DNA of 64,000 nucleotides from Mesolinea sp040772305 (GTDB lineage: Bacteria > Chloroflexota > Anaerolineae > Anaerolineales > Anaerolineaceae). Shown here piece by piece: positions 9,784 to 18,280 of the stretch. The notes under the pieces are model-generated. The model was given only the letters and a program-made list of their open reading frames with translations, had not been told where the DNA came from and made no database searches. Made by a program: the position numbers and the translations under genes. The DNA lies in assembly GCA_040772305.1 (NCBI GenBank), contig JAXGYK010000001.1, positions 1,426,001 through 1,490,000 of the forward strand. Reading direction: 5' to 3'. The number at the start of each line of letters is the position of its first letter. The first letter of the stretch is position 1.

Positions 9784-10599
9784 TCAGATCAACCCGGAAA
9801 GGCACCTAAGTTCAAAAGGTGTCTTTCTTGTTTTAAGCTGTATCCTTTCATAATTATAAAAGTGAATGTAATCAGAAATAGTATTCTTAGCCTCCTCAAA
9901 GGACATGACAGGGAATTGACGAAGGCATTCCTCCTTCAGAGTTCCGAAGAAACTTTCGACAGGAGCATTATCCCAACAGTTAGCCCTGCGTGACATCGAT
10001 GGAGAGATGCTATACTCAGAGGTGAGGACATAATAAGCGTGGGAGCTGTATTGATGCCCTTGGTCACTATGGAGGATGAGTCCATCAGTGACCTTTTCAT
10101 TGACAACTGCGTTTCTAAGGGTTTGCAAGACCAAATCGACTGTATTCGCTTGCTTCATGGCAAAACTAACAATAAAACCGTCGAAAAGGTCTTTGATCAC
10201 AGACAGATAAGCCCAACCCTGTTTCGTAGGAATAAAGCTAATATCAGTAGACCATTTTTGATTGGGAGCAACAGCATGGAAGTTCCGATGCAAGAGATTG
10301 CTGTAAATGTGGCTGTAGTTTTGGCTGGACTTACCATATGGTTTTCTTCTTCTTCTCACCACCGAGTGAATCCCCATCTCGTTCATCAAGCGCAGGATAG
10401 CTTTGTGATTAATCTTGATCCCTTTTTTCTCCCTCAGCCATGCCCCAATCCTGCGGTACCCGTAGGTGCATCGTGAAGCTCTATAAGCTTTCAGAATCAG
10501 TTCTTTCCGCTTTGCATGTTTGTCCGGCCGCAACAAACGCTTCTGCCAGGCATAGTAAGCTGCCCGTGAAATCCCGAAGAAGGAGCACATATCCTTCAC
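9784..10599 (-). CDS. IS3 transposase OrfB (DDE integrase domain)
   Basis: This 271-aa frame is the catalytic half of an IS3 transposase: an N-terminal HTH_21-type region (GISRAAYYAW), then the rve integrase core with Asp in WSTDISFIP, Asp in LHSDQGHQYSS and Glu in APVESFFGTLKEE. The frame remains open upstream of its ATG as far as the A7 run at 10677-10683, and the read-through sequence (YRVIEHYRGRYPVKDM) looks like the conserved start of the family. The functional product is therefore most likely an OrfAB fusion made by -1 frameshifting. It is transcribed toward folC. Confidence 0.92.
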   Translation of the reverse strand: MKDMCSFFGISRAAYYAWQKRLLRPDKHAKRKELILKAYRASRCTYGYRRIGAWLREKKGIKINHKAILRLMNEMGIHSVVRRRRKPYGKSSQNYSHIYSNLLHRNFHAVAPNQKWSTDISFIPTKQGWAYLSVIKDLFDGFIVSFAMKQANTVDLVLQTLRNAVVNEKVTDGLILHSDQGHQYSSHAYYVLTSEYSISPSMSRRANCWDNAPVESFFGTLKEECLRQFPVMSFEEAKNTISDYIHFYNYERIQLKTRKTPFELRCLSGLI

Positions 10600-10943
10600 T
10601 GGATATCTTCCCCGGTAGTGTTCAATGACCCGATATCGCGCCTCGCGGGCATAAGTTTGCGCAACTCGGTATGAAATTTTTTTAGGAGTTCATTCTCCAT
10701 TTCCAGTTTCTGGATATAAGCTTCCTGACTGAGTGGCTGTTTACGCGGACGACCGTTGCCTTTCTTGCATAGCCCCGCTTCACCTTCTGCTCGGTATTGT
10801 GCCATCCACTTTTCTATGCGCTCGGATTCTCTTATTCCAAGACGATCTGCGATCACTCGGTAGGGCAGACCCTCCTCGCGTAGCTTTACAGCTTCAAGCT
10901 TGATCGCCAGATCGTAATGAACCATCCCTTTTTTCCCAGACAT
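10596..10943 (-). CDS. IS3 transposase OrfA (helix-turn-helix)
   Basis: This 115-aa protein has an N-terminal helix-turn-helix (EEGLPYRVIADRLGIRE) for binding the element's ends and a C-terminal leucine-zipper-like helix (YIQKLEMENELLKKF). AGGAGG precedes the ATG at 10943 at good spacing. Near the end CTA AAA AAA TTT provides an A AAA AAA slippery heptamer (complement 10677-10683), from which a -1 shift enters the orfB frame. The OrfA stop and OrfB start overlap as ATGA. Confidence 0.9.
   Translation of the reverse strand: MSGKKGMVHYDLAIKLEAVKLREEGLPYRVIADRLGIRESERIEKWMAQYRAEGEAGLCKKGNGRPRKQPLSQEAYIQKLEMENELLKKFHTELRKLMPARRDIGSLNTTGEDIQ
10677..10683 (-). promoter_or_regulatory. Programmed -1 frameshift site (A7) in IS3 element 1
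   Basis: Seven A on the coding strand are read as A AAA AAA in the orfA frame. The -1 frame is open from here into orfB and encodes family-like sequence. Confidence 0.7.
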
Positions 10944-11048
10944 AAAAACACCTCCTGCTTTATTGTCGCACGAGGTGTTTTCTTTTTGTGTCTTGACCCA
11001 GGGGTTCAGTTCATAGAGCTCTGGTGTTTTGTTTAAAAACAGGCTAAA

Positions 11049-13040
11049 TCAACGATTCGGCAGACTTAAATCCTCAAGCCAGACGTAACCAATAACACCC
11101 AGGTAATCAGACCGGACCAGGACACATTCGCGATTGATGTTATCGAAGATTCGCTCGGGCATCGGCAAGAGGCTGACGGAGACTCCTTGCGGCAATGAGC
11201 CTGTTGCCCCAAAACCTGAGTAGCAACCATTTCGTGCGTATACAGGCCGGATCGTTACCATTTCAACAATGGGTGTGGGGCTGGGAGTAATCGTAGGCGT
11301 AGGCGTGTAATAAGGCGTTGGGGTAAGTGTGGGCGTAGGCGTCAGGGTTTGTGTTGGTGTCAGCGTTACGGTTGGGGTTCGGGTGACGGTTGGCGTGAGC
11401 GCCAGGTTTCGCTGCCGTATATTCGCAGTTATGTTGCGTACTGCGGCTGAGATCACGACAATCAGGATGATCAGCGCAATAAGGACACCCAAGAAGCCAA
11501 CCGCATAGCTAGGCACAAAATTGCGCTTCAGCTCCAAAACCTTGGGATCCTGGGGAAAACGTTTGGCTGCTTTACGACTTATACGTATAGCAGCGAGGGC
11601 GAAGAAACGGTTGCCGCTTTCAAAAGCTTGCTGTGCGCGGGTTAAGGAATCTTCTGCAGCGTTGATGTCAGTTTCCAGATTACTGATCTCGTTTTCAAGG
11701 AGCAAACTTTGGCCTTCGTAAGCATCCAGCTGACGCAGAAGATCCAGGTTTTCACGTGCGCCTTCAATTTTTAATTTAGCAAGCGAGAGGGTGGGTGCTT
11801 CATCAGCGTCTTTCTTTAAACGCTGCGTGTTATCTAAGAGCGACTGGGTTAAGGCCGGGATGAGCATATCCAGCTTGTTGCGCAAACGGGCCAGCTGAGG
11901 AATATCACCGTATTTCATGCGCAGGCGCTCCAGCTTGCCCATGCTTTCTGCCAGACGGGTAGGGGGAATTTTGCCGCTCATGCTGACCAGATCGCTGATT
12001 TCGTCTAAAACAGCGATATCTGCGCGGACTTCATTTGTTTTATCAATATATTCCGGGATAGCTACGGCACTGGCGGCTGTTTGAAGCTTGCTTAAAGCTG
12101 GCACCAGGTTGCCCTGTTGCAAGAGGTTTAGTCCTTCCTTCCAAACATCATAGGCCTGCATCTGGTTTTCCAGATCGTGCCGCAGGTCTTCCCCCTCGCG
12201 CCAACGCTTGATACCCGCATCTTGCAGATGATCGAAGGCTTCATCCAGATAATCCAAGGCAACTTTATATCGGAAGACGCGAGCTGCACTTTGGGCTTTA
12301 CCGTATGCTTTACCGGCTTCGGGCGGGAGTGCTACCGAAGGGATATTCCCAGAGCGCAGGTATTCCTCAGCTTCGCTGTGATGTTCCTGGGCGCGAGTCC
12401 AGCCCGGCTCCATCTGGATCACTTTTTCGTAGAGCGGAATGGCAGCCTGATAATTTCCCTTATAAAAGGCTTCTTCGGCCTCGTCCATGAGCCTTTCGGC
12501 TTCAGGATCGTGCGTGGAAGCAAAAAATCTGCGTAAAGGATCCATACCAAAGTCCTCGTTGCCGGGACCGCGCAGGCTCGTACGTGTTACACCTGGGTCG
12601 GCGACCGTCTGACCGGGTATGGGAGGAATCTCCTGCAGGTTAGCTGCTTGGAAGCCACTGCTCTGATCCAATGCAGGAGAAGTAGTGCTAAGGTACTCGG
12701 CTTGACCGGGCTCTTCGGCGATTGGAGCGGCGATGCTGCCTGGTATCGGCGGGATCGCAGATGGGGATTCAGTATCGCCTTTGGGAGCGAGTACCGGGGA
12801 AGTTTGTGCGGGAGAAGCAGACAAGCCATCTGCCAGGCGGCGACTGCGCTCGCGCTGGATTTCCCGAAGCAGGCGATTGGCTTCTTCGATCTCATCCAAA
12901 TCTGGCTTCTCAGCAATGCGGCGGGTAGCGTATGCTTCCAGGTAGGTGGAAAGGCCGCTTTCCGCTGCCTCCAGGGTTTCGTTACTGGGTTCCCGCTGGG
13001 CTAAAGCCTTTCTGGCGGTCTCTATAAGTTCACGGATCAT
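11049..13040 (-). CDS. TPR / single-TM protein with T-P linker and SH3-like domain
   Basis: This 663-aa protein is not recognised as a named family. Residues 1-75 are helical and charged. Residues 75-165 are a Pro/Ala/Ser-rich linker with IPPIPG at 97-101 and again at 139-143. Residues about 180-235 look like TPR (AFYKGNYQAAIPLYEKVIQMEPG), followed by long helical repeats to 505. One membrane segment (512-534) precedes a Thr-Pro-rich stalk (549-590) and a small domain (594-663) with Cys606 and Cys639 that resembles a bacterial SH3 (ending YVWLEDLSL). The likely topology is cytoplasmic TPR with an exported SH3-like tip. It is the last gene of the operon, 18 bp after the smaller kinase, suggesting an envelope-sensing or effector partner. 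Confidence 0.75.
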   Translation of the reverse strand: MIRELIETARKALAQREPSNETLEAAESGLSTYLEAYATRRIAEKPDLDEIEEANRLLREIQRERSRRLADGLSASPAQTSPVLAPKGDTESPSAIPPIPGSIAAPIAEEPGQAEYLSTTSPALDQSSGFQAANLQEIPPIPGQTVADPGVTRTSLRGPGNEDFGMDPLRRFFASTHDPEAERLMDEAEEAFYKGNYQAAIPLYEKVIQMEPGWTRAQEHHSEAEEYLRSGNIPSVALPPEAGKAYGKAQSAARVFRYKVALDYLDEAFDHLQDAGIKRWREGEDLRHDLENQMQAYDVWKEGLNLLQQGNLVPALSKLQTAASAVAIPEYIDKTNEVRADIAVLDEISDLVSMSGKIPPTRLAESMGKLERLRMKYGDIPQLARLRNKLDMLIPALTQSLLDNTQRLKKDADEAPTLSLAKLKIEGARENLDLLRQLDAYEGQSLLLENEISNLETDINAAEDSLTRAQQAFESGNRFFALAAIRISRKAAKRFPQDPKVLELKRNFVPSYAVGFLGVLIALIILIVVISAAVRNITANIRQRNLALTPTVTRTPTVTLTPTQTLTPTPTLTPTPYYTPTPTITPSPTPIVEMVTIRPVYARNGCYSGFGATGSLPQGVSVSLLPMPERIFDNINRECVLVRSDYLGVIGYVWLEDLSLPNR

Positions 13041-13058
13041 GAATCTCCTTTGTGGCTC

Positions 13059-14069
13059 CTAGGATCGCTTACGCTGCAAAGCAGCAATAGCTTCGGCCAT
13101 GGACTCTGGAGTGGTAAATACACCGTCCAGCGCTTGCTCTAAAAAGGACATTTCATCCTGATTGAGCCTTTTTTGGACATCAAAAGAATAAGAGGCCTTA
13201 TAGCGTGCAGGGGAATTTGCAATATCTTCAGGTCGATTTGGACCTACGGCAACCGTGCCAGGGGCCTGTGCCCCGGTGAACAAGTGGTGAAGCGCGCGTG
13301 AGCTGAATTGAATCATGTCTGCAGCCTGCACTTCAAGCTTGAAATCTTCCGGAGTCCAATGCCCGATGTTCCAATCGATCATAATTACTTTTTCGCGTAC
13401 GTCGTTCCAGTAATAATGCAACAATTTATGATCTAAATATGTAGCGCCACGGGCATGAGCCTGACCAAGGATTGAGACCATTTGGTGGGCGATATCCAAA
13501 ACCTGGGACATATTAAGGTTGTGGAGAAAGTTACCGCGCGTGTAGCCTGCGTCTGAAACAAGATAGAGGTTATCTTCCCAGCGTCGTTCCAGAATAATAA
13601 ACGGCAGCCAGCCATCTGCGATGCGCTCATCAAACTCTTCCAAAACCTGCTCGGTCTCATCTGAATCAAAAATTGCTAACTGCCCGCGGATATGGCTTGC
13701 CTGGCCCATCTTCTCCATTGATTTAGAAAGCGGGGCAATTTCTGGAGGCCATGTAATTCCCTTGGTGGGTTTAAAATAGCCGGCGTTGAGCATTGGTGTA
13801 AGCCCATCCAAACCCTGTAAACCGCCCAGGATTTTGTACTCTTCTTTAAAGAGCGGAATGGCATAGCTGGGTTTGTCGTGCCGCATCACTTTAAATGCTG
13901 GCTCTCGCTTCCACGGCAATTGACTGCTCGCATGTTTTAGCAGAAAAACCCGTGCGCTTGAGCCACCAGCTTCAGGGATTGCATAATCCTGGTGGTTGGC
14001 GGTAAGCCAAGTATCTAAAGGCTCGGCCAGATAAAGGCCAGAATGTGCATCTAATCTATCTTCACGCAT
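13059..14069 (-). CDS. Divergent protein-kinase-like protein (small)
   Basis: This 336-aa protein has a recognisable but divergent kinase fold. A glycine-rich segment AGGSSARVFLLK (34-45) is followed by a candidate ATP lysine, Lys60 in AFKVM. The catalytic loop YLDHKLLHYY places Asp213 and Lys215 as expected but has His218 where Mg-binding Asn is usual, and the DFG motif is replaced by Asp232-Trp-Asn. There is no signal peptide or membrane segment. It starts 21 bp after the large kinase-like gene and is followed 18 bp later by the TPR/TM protein. Activity is uncertain because the key Asp and Lys are present but HRD and DFG are altered. Confidence 0.72.
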   Translation of the reverse strand: MREDRLDAHSGLYLAEPLDTWLTANHQDYAIPEAGGSSARVFLLKHASSQLPWKREPAFKVMRHDKPSYAIPLFKEEYKILGGLQGLDGLTPMLNAGYFKPTKGITWPPEIAPLSKSMEKMGQASHIRGQLAIFDSDETEQVLEEFDERIADGWLPFIILERRWEDNLYLVSDAGYTRGNFLHNLNMSQVLDIAHQMVSILGQAHARGATYLDHKLLHYYWNDVREKVIMIDWNIGHWTPEDFKLEVQAADMIQFSSRALHHLFTGAQAPGTVAVGPNRPEDIANSPARYKASYSFDVQKRLNQDEMSFLEQALDGVFTTPESMAEAIAALQRKRS

Positions 14070-14090
14070 AAAGTTACCTAAGGCGCCATT

Positions 14091-16979
14091 TTACCATTGA
14101 CGTCTGCCAGGATCTTCAAAGTAGCCTGCATCGCGCCGCAGCAGTTCGTCAAACCAAGGTAAGAGTGGGTGGATGCTCTCGATTGCTTGAATGGCATGTT
14201 GTATCGAATTACGATCGGTTTGATTTAGGAGGTCGAGATATTGCTTTTGCCATTGCAGAATTGGTGACTGCTTTCTTGAAGGAGGTTTGAGAAGTTTATC
14301 TAGTTGAACCAAGGCAAAAATAAGGTCGCTTGCGCTGTTCTGCGCCAGGCGGGTGCGTGCCATTTCAGGCGTATTGACCACATCTAATGCACGCAAAACT
14401 GTGCGTAACTGGCGGCAAATCGACAGCAGATAGTTATTTATGCTGCTTAAAAAGGTTTGATTGGCGCGCAGTAACCTGCTAAGAACTACATCATCCCCTT
14501 GCTCATTGGTTTGCCAAAACTGCAAGAATGCCGTCTGGGCTGTATCCGCATCCGATATCATCTCGTTAACTTGTTCCTTGAACAAGCCCAGGTCTGAGAT
14601 TTTGCCCCAAGCGTATGCCAAACGTGAAAGCGCCAGCGCACAGTGGTTCAATGCATCTTGGGGAGTATCCGGTTTGGGATCGGACAGCTGTTCCCAGCTT
14701 TTTTGCTGAATTGCTGTGAGCACAGGCAGGATCCTGCGCTGCCATGTTTTGGATGCTTTTTCCAGTTTTGTCAGGATTAGCCAGTTCGCCGGAGCATCTT
14801 CACTTTGTGTAGTTTCAAGCAGCTGCCCGGCATCTTGGGCGCTTTTCCAGGCAGATACAAGCTCTAATACCTGTAAGCTTTCCCGGATAGCTGCACGCTC
14901 CGTTAATGGAAAAGCTTCGGGATCCAAATTTGGCAAGGGAACTTCAATGGGATTGAAGGCGTTTGTAAATGCAGCCGCAAGGTCCCGGTAGAGAGGGTAA
15001 AAAACAGGCAGACTCTGCCGCAAACGCTCCAGCTGAGCGATTGGATCGCTGGATGTTTGCAGGGCTTTATAAAACTGGGCTGTTAAATTGCTTTGCTCTG
15101 GTGTAAGGCTTGTTTGCTGAGCCAGGTCAAATGGCAGGTCTAAGGTGATAGTACTCAGCTGTAACCAGGGAAAAGGCCAGGTGCCTTTCTGAGCTTCCTG
15201 GCGCAGTACCTCAATATCCTTTGCCTTGATGATGTGGTGAGCTGCCTCCCAATAGCCTTGCAGCCAGTCTGTAATGCCGAAATGGTTTGTTCCTTTGGGG
15301 AAGGCATTCACTAAGTTCACCGCGAATTGTGTTACCGTTTCGTTACGCTGCGGGCCTTCTTTAAAAACTTCGACCCAGGCTCGCATATCCTGCGCCCAAC
15401 GGGCAATTTGTGGCAGGTAAATCAGCGCTGGCTCTGAAAGAAAGCATTCCTTTGTTTTTGTTTCTAAGCCATCCCAATCAGCTTCATGCCAGCTTCGATG
15501 CAGCTCTCTGAAGCGTGTTAAAAGTCGTGTTAGTGCGGTTTTTAGGGCAGGCAGGCTGGGTAATGCCAGGTGAGCGTTTTGGTTTATCCAATGACGCAGT
15601 GTCAGGGCTTTTTCGCCAAGGATTTCATGCTCATGTAAGGAAGGCCAACTTGTTTTAATGGCGGTTAGTGAATTTTGGAGGTGTTTCAGGGCAGCCTGGT
15701 CTGCTGTGGCATCGGGCCGCAGTGCGGTGTTCCATTGTTCAATTTCATCGGACACTTTTAAGATCAGGCTATGAACTGTTGCGCTGGCAGCCGGATTTTC
15801 CAGGCTGGCATCTCGTAAGGCCATTAGTAATGGCTGAAGGTTGTAGTGCATTTGGGGACTCTCCTGGATGGTCTGCAGGATCCAAACAGCTTCCACCCAG
15901 TTCGATGAGAACACAGCTTTCAAGAGGGGAATATGTAGTGGCTGATCTTTCAGGGCTTCTAAGGTAAGGATATAAGACCCCAATTGCCAGTTATTGCCAG
16001 CACTCTGAGGAAGGTGCTGGAGGATTAAATCACAAACCTGCTTTACTTGCGCATAGTCACAAAACACAAGCAGGCTATCAACTAAATCTGCTGCTGACGC
16101 AAGAATGGTTTGCGGATCAGCGGGAACACCAAGCTGTTCCAAAGCTTTGCTAAGTTCCAACAGTTCAGCAAGGGTTTCGCTGTCCTGGATGCGCGCTTGG
16201 TACTTGCGCAACAAAACCTGATATTCCACAACGCGCATACTTAGATAGGATTCGAGATATTCAGTCCGGAAACGCAATGAGGTTAAGGCTTCTTCATCCA
16301 GTTCAGCTGCTGAAAGCGGCCAAGCTAACTCCTGGAGGAGTTGAGGAGCTGTTTGTTCAATGAACATGCGACCTTCGGCAAGCATCTGCTGGTAATCCAA
16401 GAAAGGACTTACTTTTTCCTGCGAAGCTGAATGTGGGTCGAAACGCAAGCTGTTGCCCCAGTCAATGAAAGAAAGCTTTTTGGCAGCTGGATCCCAAAAG
16501 ATGTGCTCCATTTTGACATCGTTCCACAGAATGCCCTTTTCATGTGTTTTGCGCAAAAGCTGTAAGAGGCCATTGAGTACACGTACAACCAATACCTGAC
16601 TGATAGGCTTACCATCCTGATGGAAAGCTTTTAGCAAACTGGAAACTGCGCTTCCGCTCACTTCCTCGGAAATGATGAAAAGTTTTGCAGTGCGGGAGCT
16701 TTCAATAGGGCTTTTGTCAAGCAGGATAGGAGTGTGAATAAGGAGACCCCTACGCTGCACGTCAACTCCATCCAAATCAGCCAGGACTTGACCTTCAGTT
16801 TCGATTTGCATTGCCTGACGCAGGATTGTGCCCCCAGACGCATTTTGCAAAGGGCGTTTCATGACGGCTTTTGTTTGCTGGTCCAGTGATTGCACACGCA
16901 GCACTTCACCGGCATCGCCGGAACCGATAAGATCAAGAATATGCCAGGTATTATTTTGACCTTGAACCGTTTTAGGCAT
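14091..16979 (-). CDS. Large protein-kinase-like protein with long helical C-terminus
   Basis: The 962-aa product from ATG 16979 begins with a kinase-like domain: Gly-rich loop GSGDAGEV (19-26), Lys41 in AVMKRP, Glu62 as the possible helix-C partner, catalytic loop ILWNDVKMEHIFW with Asp154, Lys156 and His159 in place of Asn, and Asp173-Trp-Gly175 in place of DFG. From about 230 to 962 it is a long, mostly helical Leu/Gln/Trp-rich region without recognised motifs. A TTG 21 bp further upstream (17000) is also possible, but TATAAT lies 6 nt before the ATG, arguing for a leaderless start at 16979. It is the first gene of a three-gene operon. Confidence 0.74.
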   Translation of the reverse strand: MPKTVQGQNNTWHILDLIGSGDAGEVLRVQSLDQQTKAVMKRPLQNASGGTILRQAMQIETEGQVLADLDGVDVQRRGLLIHTPILLDKSPIESSRTAKLFIISEEVSGSAVSSLLKAFHQDGKPISQVLVVRVLNGLLQLLRKTHEKGILWNDVKMEHIFWDPAAKKLSFIDWGNSLRFDPHSASQEKVSPFLDYQQMLAEGRMFIEQTAPQLLQELAWPLSAAELDEEALTSLRFRTEYLESYLSMRVVEYQVLLRKYQARIQDSETLAELLELSKALEQLGVPADPQTILASAADLVDSLLVFCDYAQVKQVCDLILQHLPQSAGNNWQLGSYILTLEALKDQPLHIPLLKAVFSSNWVEAVWILQTIQESPQMHYNLQPLLMALRDASLENPAASATVHSLILKVSDEIEQWNTALRPDATADQAALKHLQNSLTAIKTSWPSLHEHEILGEKALTLRHWINQNAHLALPSLPALKTALTRLLTRFRELHRSWHEADWDGLETKTKECFLSEPALIYLPQIARWAQDMRAWVEVFKEGPQRNETVTQFAVNLVNAFPKGTNHFGITDWLQGYWEAAHHIIKAKDIEVLRQEAQKGTWPFPWLQLSTITLDLPFDLAQQTSLTPEQSNLTAQFYKALQTSSDPIAQLERLRQSLPVFYPLYRDLAAAFTNAFNPIEVPLPNLDPEAFPLTERAAIRESLQVLELVSAWKSAQDAGQLLETTQSEDAPANWLILTKLEKASKTWQRRILPVLTAIQQKSWEQLSDPKPDTPQDALNHCALALSRLAYAWGKISDLGLFKEQVNEMISDADTAQTAFLQFWQTNEQGDDVVLSRLLRANQTFLSSINNYLLSICRQLRTVLRALDVVNTPEMARTRLAQNSASDLIFALVQLDKLLKPPSRKQSPILQWQKQYLDLLNQTDRNSIQHAIQAIESIHPLLPWFDELLRRDAGYFEDPGRRQW

Positions 16980-16985
16980 ATGGCG

Positions 16986-16991
16986 ATTATA
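16986..16991 (-). promoter_or_regulatory. -10 box of the kinase operon, probable leaderless start
   Basis: TATAAT on the minus strand lies 6 nt before the ATG at 16979, with no Shine-Dalgarno between. No consensus -35 is seen at 17 bp. Confidence 0.5.
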
Positions 16992-17114
16992 AACGAGCAA
17001 AGCTAAGGCTTTTTTGTAAGCTTGAGGACAAAAAGTGGTTATACGCTGATATACTCAGAAACGGCTGCGTGTGGCCAAAAAAATAATTGCCGTAACAAAA
17101 AGGAGAGTATTTTT

Positions 17115-18212
17115 ATGAAATACGGACGTACATACAATTTCTCTGCGGGTCCGAGTATGCTCCCCGAAGCAGTACTCGAAGAAGTACGTGATCAACTGCT
17201 GAACTATAACGGTTCAGGGATGAGCGTGATGGAAATGAGCCATCGCAGCAAGGTCTTTGACGACATCCTCAAGGAGGCCGAACAAGACCTGCGCGATTTG
17301 CTGATGATTCCTGACAACTACAAGGTGATGTTTATTCAGGGTGGGGCCACGCTACAGTTTGCAATGGTGCCTTTAAACCTGATGAAAACTGGGGTTGCTG
17401 ATTATGTCAATACCGGATCCTGGGCCAAAAAGGCGATTGCTGAAGCCAAACGATTCGGCAAAGTAAATGTGATTGCAAGCAGCGAAGATAAGAACTTCTC
17501 TTATATTCCTGATCCAGCATCTATCCAGGTTTCGGATGACGCTGAATACGTTTACATTTGTGAGAACGAAACTATCAATGGAACTACCTGGCAAAGCCTT
17601 CCTGATACAAAGGGAAAACCACTTGTTGCAGACCAATCTTCCATGTTCCTTTCGAAACCATGTGATGTAAGCAAATATGGTTTGATTTTTGCAGGTGTGC
17701 AAAAGAATGTAGGGCCAGCTGGGATAGCAATTGTCATCATGCGTGATGATTTGATTCGGCGTGGTGAGGATTTGGATTCAAGAGTGCCTATTTACCTGCG
17801 TTATGAAACGCACGCCGATAGCAACTCACTTTACAATACCCCTAACTGCTGGGCTATTTATGTTTGTGGCAGAGTGTTCAAGCACATAAAGAGCCTTGGG
17901 GGTTTGGAAGGCATGGCCAAGATTAATGCTGAAAAAGCTGCCCCACTTTATGAATTCCTGGATAATTCAAAGATGTTTAAGGGCGTAGTTGTTAAACATG
18001 ACCGCTCTTTGATGAACGTACCATTCTCTACCGGTGACAAGGATTTGGATGCTGCGGTTGTGAAAGCCTCGATAGAAGCTGGTTTCGATAACCTTAAAGG
18101 TCATAAGAGCGTTGGCGGTCTGCGAGCCTCAATTTATAACGCTATGCCCAAAGAAGGGGTAGATGCTTTGGTGGCTTTCCTTAAGGATTTTGAAGAAAAA
18201 AATTCGCAATAA
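17115..18212 (+). CDS. serC: Phosphoserine aminotransferase
   Basis: SerC converts 3-phosphohydroxypyruvate and glutamate to phosphoserine, the second step of serine synthesis, using PLP. The ATG at 17115 follows AAGGAGAG at good spacing and gives 365 aa, the family norm; the open frame reaching back to 17022 lacks such a signal. Motifs include YNFSAGPSMLPEAVL at the start, GGATLQFAMVPLN, and GLIFAGVQKNVGPAG with the PLP lysine (about residue 200), plus VGGLRASIYNAMP near the end. It stands alone, with no serA or serB beside it, and ends at a shared bidirectional terminator. Confidence 0.96.
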   Translation: MKYGRTYNFSAGPSMLPEAVLEEVRDQLLNYNGSGMSVMEMSHRSKVFDDILKEAEQDLRDLLMIPDNYKVMFIQGGATLQFAMVPLNLMKTGVADYVNTGSWAKKAIAEAKRFGKVNVIASSEDKNFSYIPDPASIQVSDDAEYVYICENETINGTTWQSLPDTKGKPLVADQSSMFLSKPCDVSKYGLIFAGVQKNVGPAGIAIVIMRDDLIRRGEDLDSRVPIYLRYETHADSNSLYNTPNCWAIYVCGRVFKHIKSLGGLEGMAKINAEKAAPLYEFLDNSKMFKGVVVKHDRSLMNVPFSTGDKDLDAAVVKASIEAGFDNLKGHKSVGGLRASIYNAMPKEGVDALVAFLKDFEEKNSQ

Positions 18213-18240
18213 GCCTGGGATTGTTCCTACAATAACTGAA

Positions 18241-18268
18241 AAAATAGCTGGTTTAAGCCAGCTATTTT
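18241..18268. terminator. Bidirectional terminator serC / comM
   Basis: AAAATAGCTGG (18241-18251) and CCAGCTATTTT (18258-18268) form a perfect 11-bp stem with a 6-nt loop, A-rich on one side and T-rich on the other, between convergent genes. Confidence 0.88.
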
Positions 18269-18280
18269 GCTTTAAACATT

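Larger units (their letters stand above)
9744..11013 (-). mobile_element. IS3-family insertion sequence, 1270 bp, complete
   Basis: The ends are imperfect inverted repeats of about 36-37 bp. Both begin TGAACTGAACCC and share AGACAC and AAAGAAAAC further in (left 9744-9779, right complement 10977-11013). A 3-bp target duplication TAG flanks it (9741-9743 and 11014-11016). Inside are orfA and orfB, overlapping by 4 nt, with an A7 frameshift site and an intact DDE set. Removing the element and one TAG restores a perfect 11-bp terminator hairpin. Everything indicates a recent and possibly still mobile insertion. Confidence 0.93.
9727..11030 (-). terminator. Intrinsic terminator of the kinase operon, split by the IS
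   Basis: AAAACACCAGA (9727-9737) and TCTGGTGTTTT (11020-11030) are perfect 11-bp complements now 1.28 kb apart. Without the IS and one target copy they would enclose a 9-nt loop. On the minus strand a T-rich tract follows the stem, placing the terminator after the TPR gene and before folC. Confidence 0.8.

Noticed and set aside
10039..10476. Plus-strand 145-aa frame within IS3 element 1
   Set aside because: It is antisense to the DDE domain of orfB; no independent evidence.
11270..11400. Short-period repeats that could suggest a CRISPR or minisatellite
   Set aside because: They encode the Thr-Pro-rich linker of the TPR/TM protein in frame; there are no repeats with unique spacers.
14461..14991. 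Plus-strand open frames inside the large kinase-like gene
   Set aside because: They are antisense to a long continuous frame and have no ribosome site or recognisable domains.
11049..17000. Kinase operon as a known anti-phage defence island
   Set aside because: No nuclease, toxin, NTPase or other defence partner is present; neighbours are housekeeping genes, so defence cannot be claimed.
17022..17114. N-terminal extension of serC
   Set aside because: A strong Shine-Dalgarno stands before ATG 17115, and the extra residues are not part of the family.
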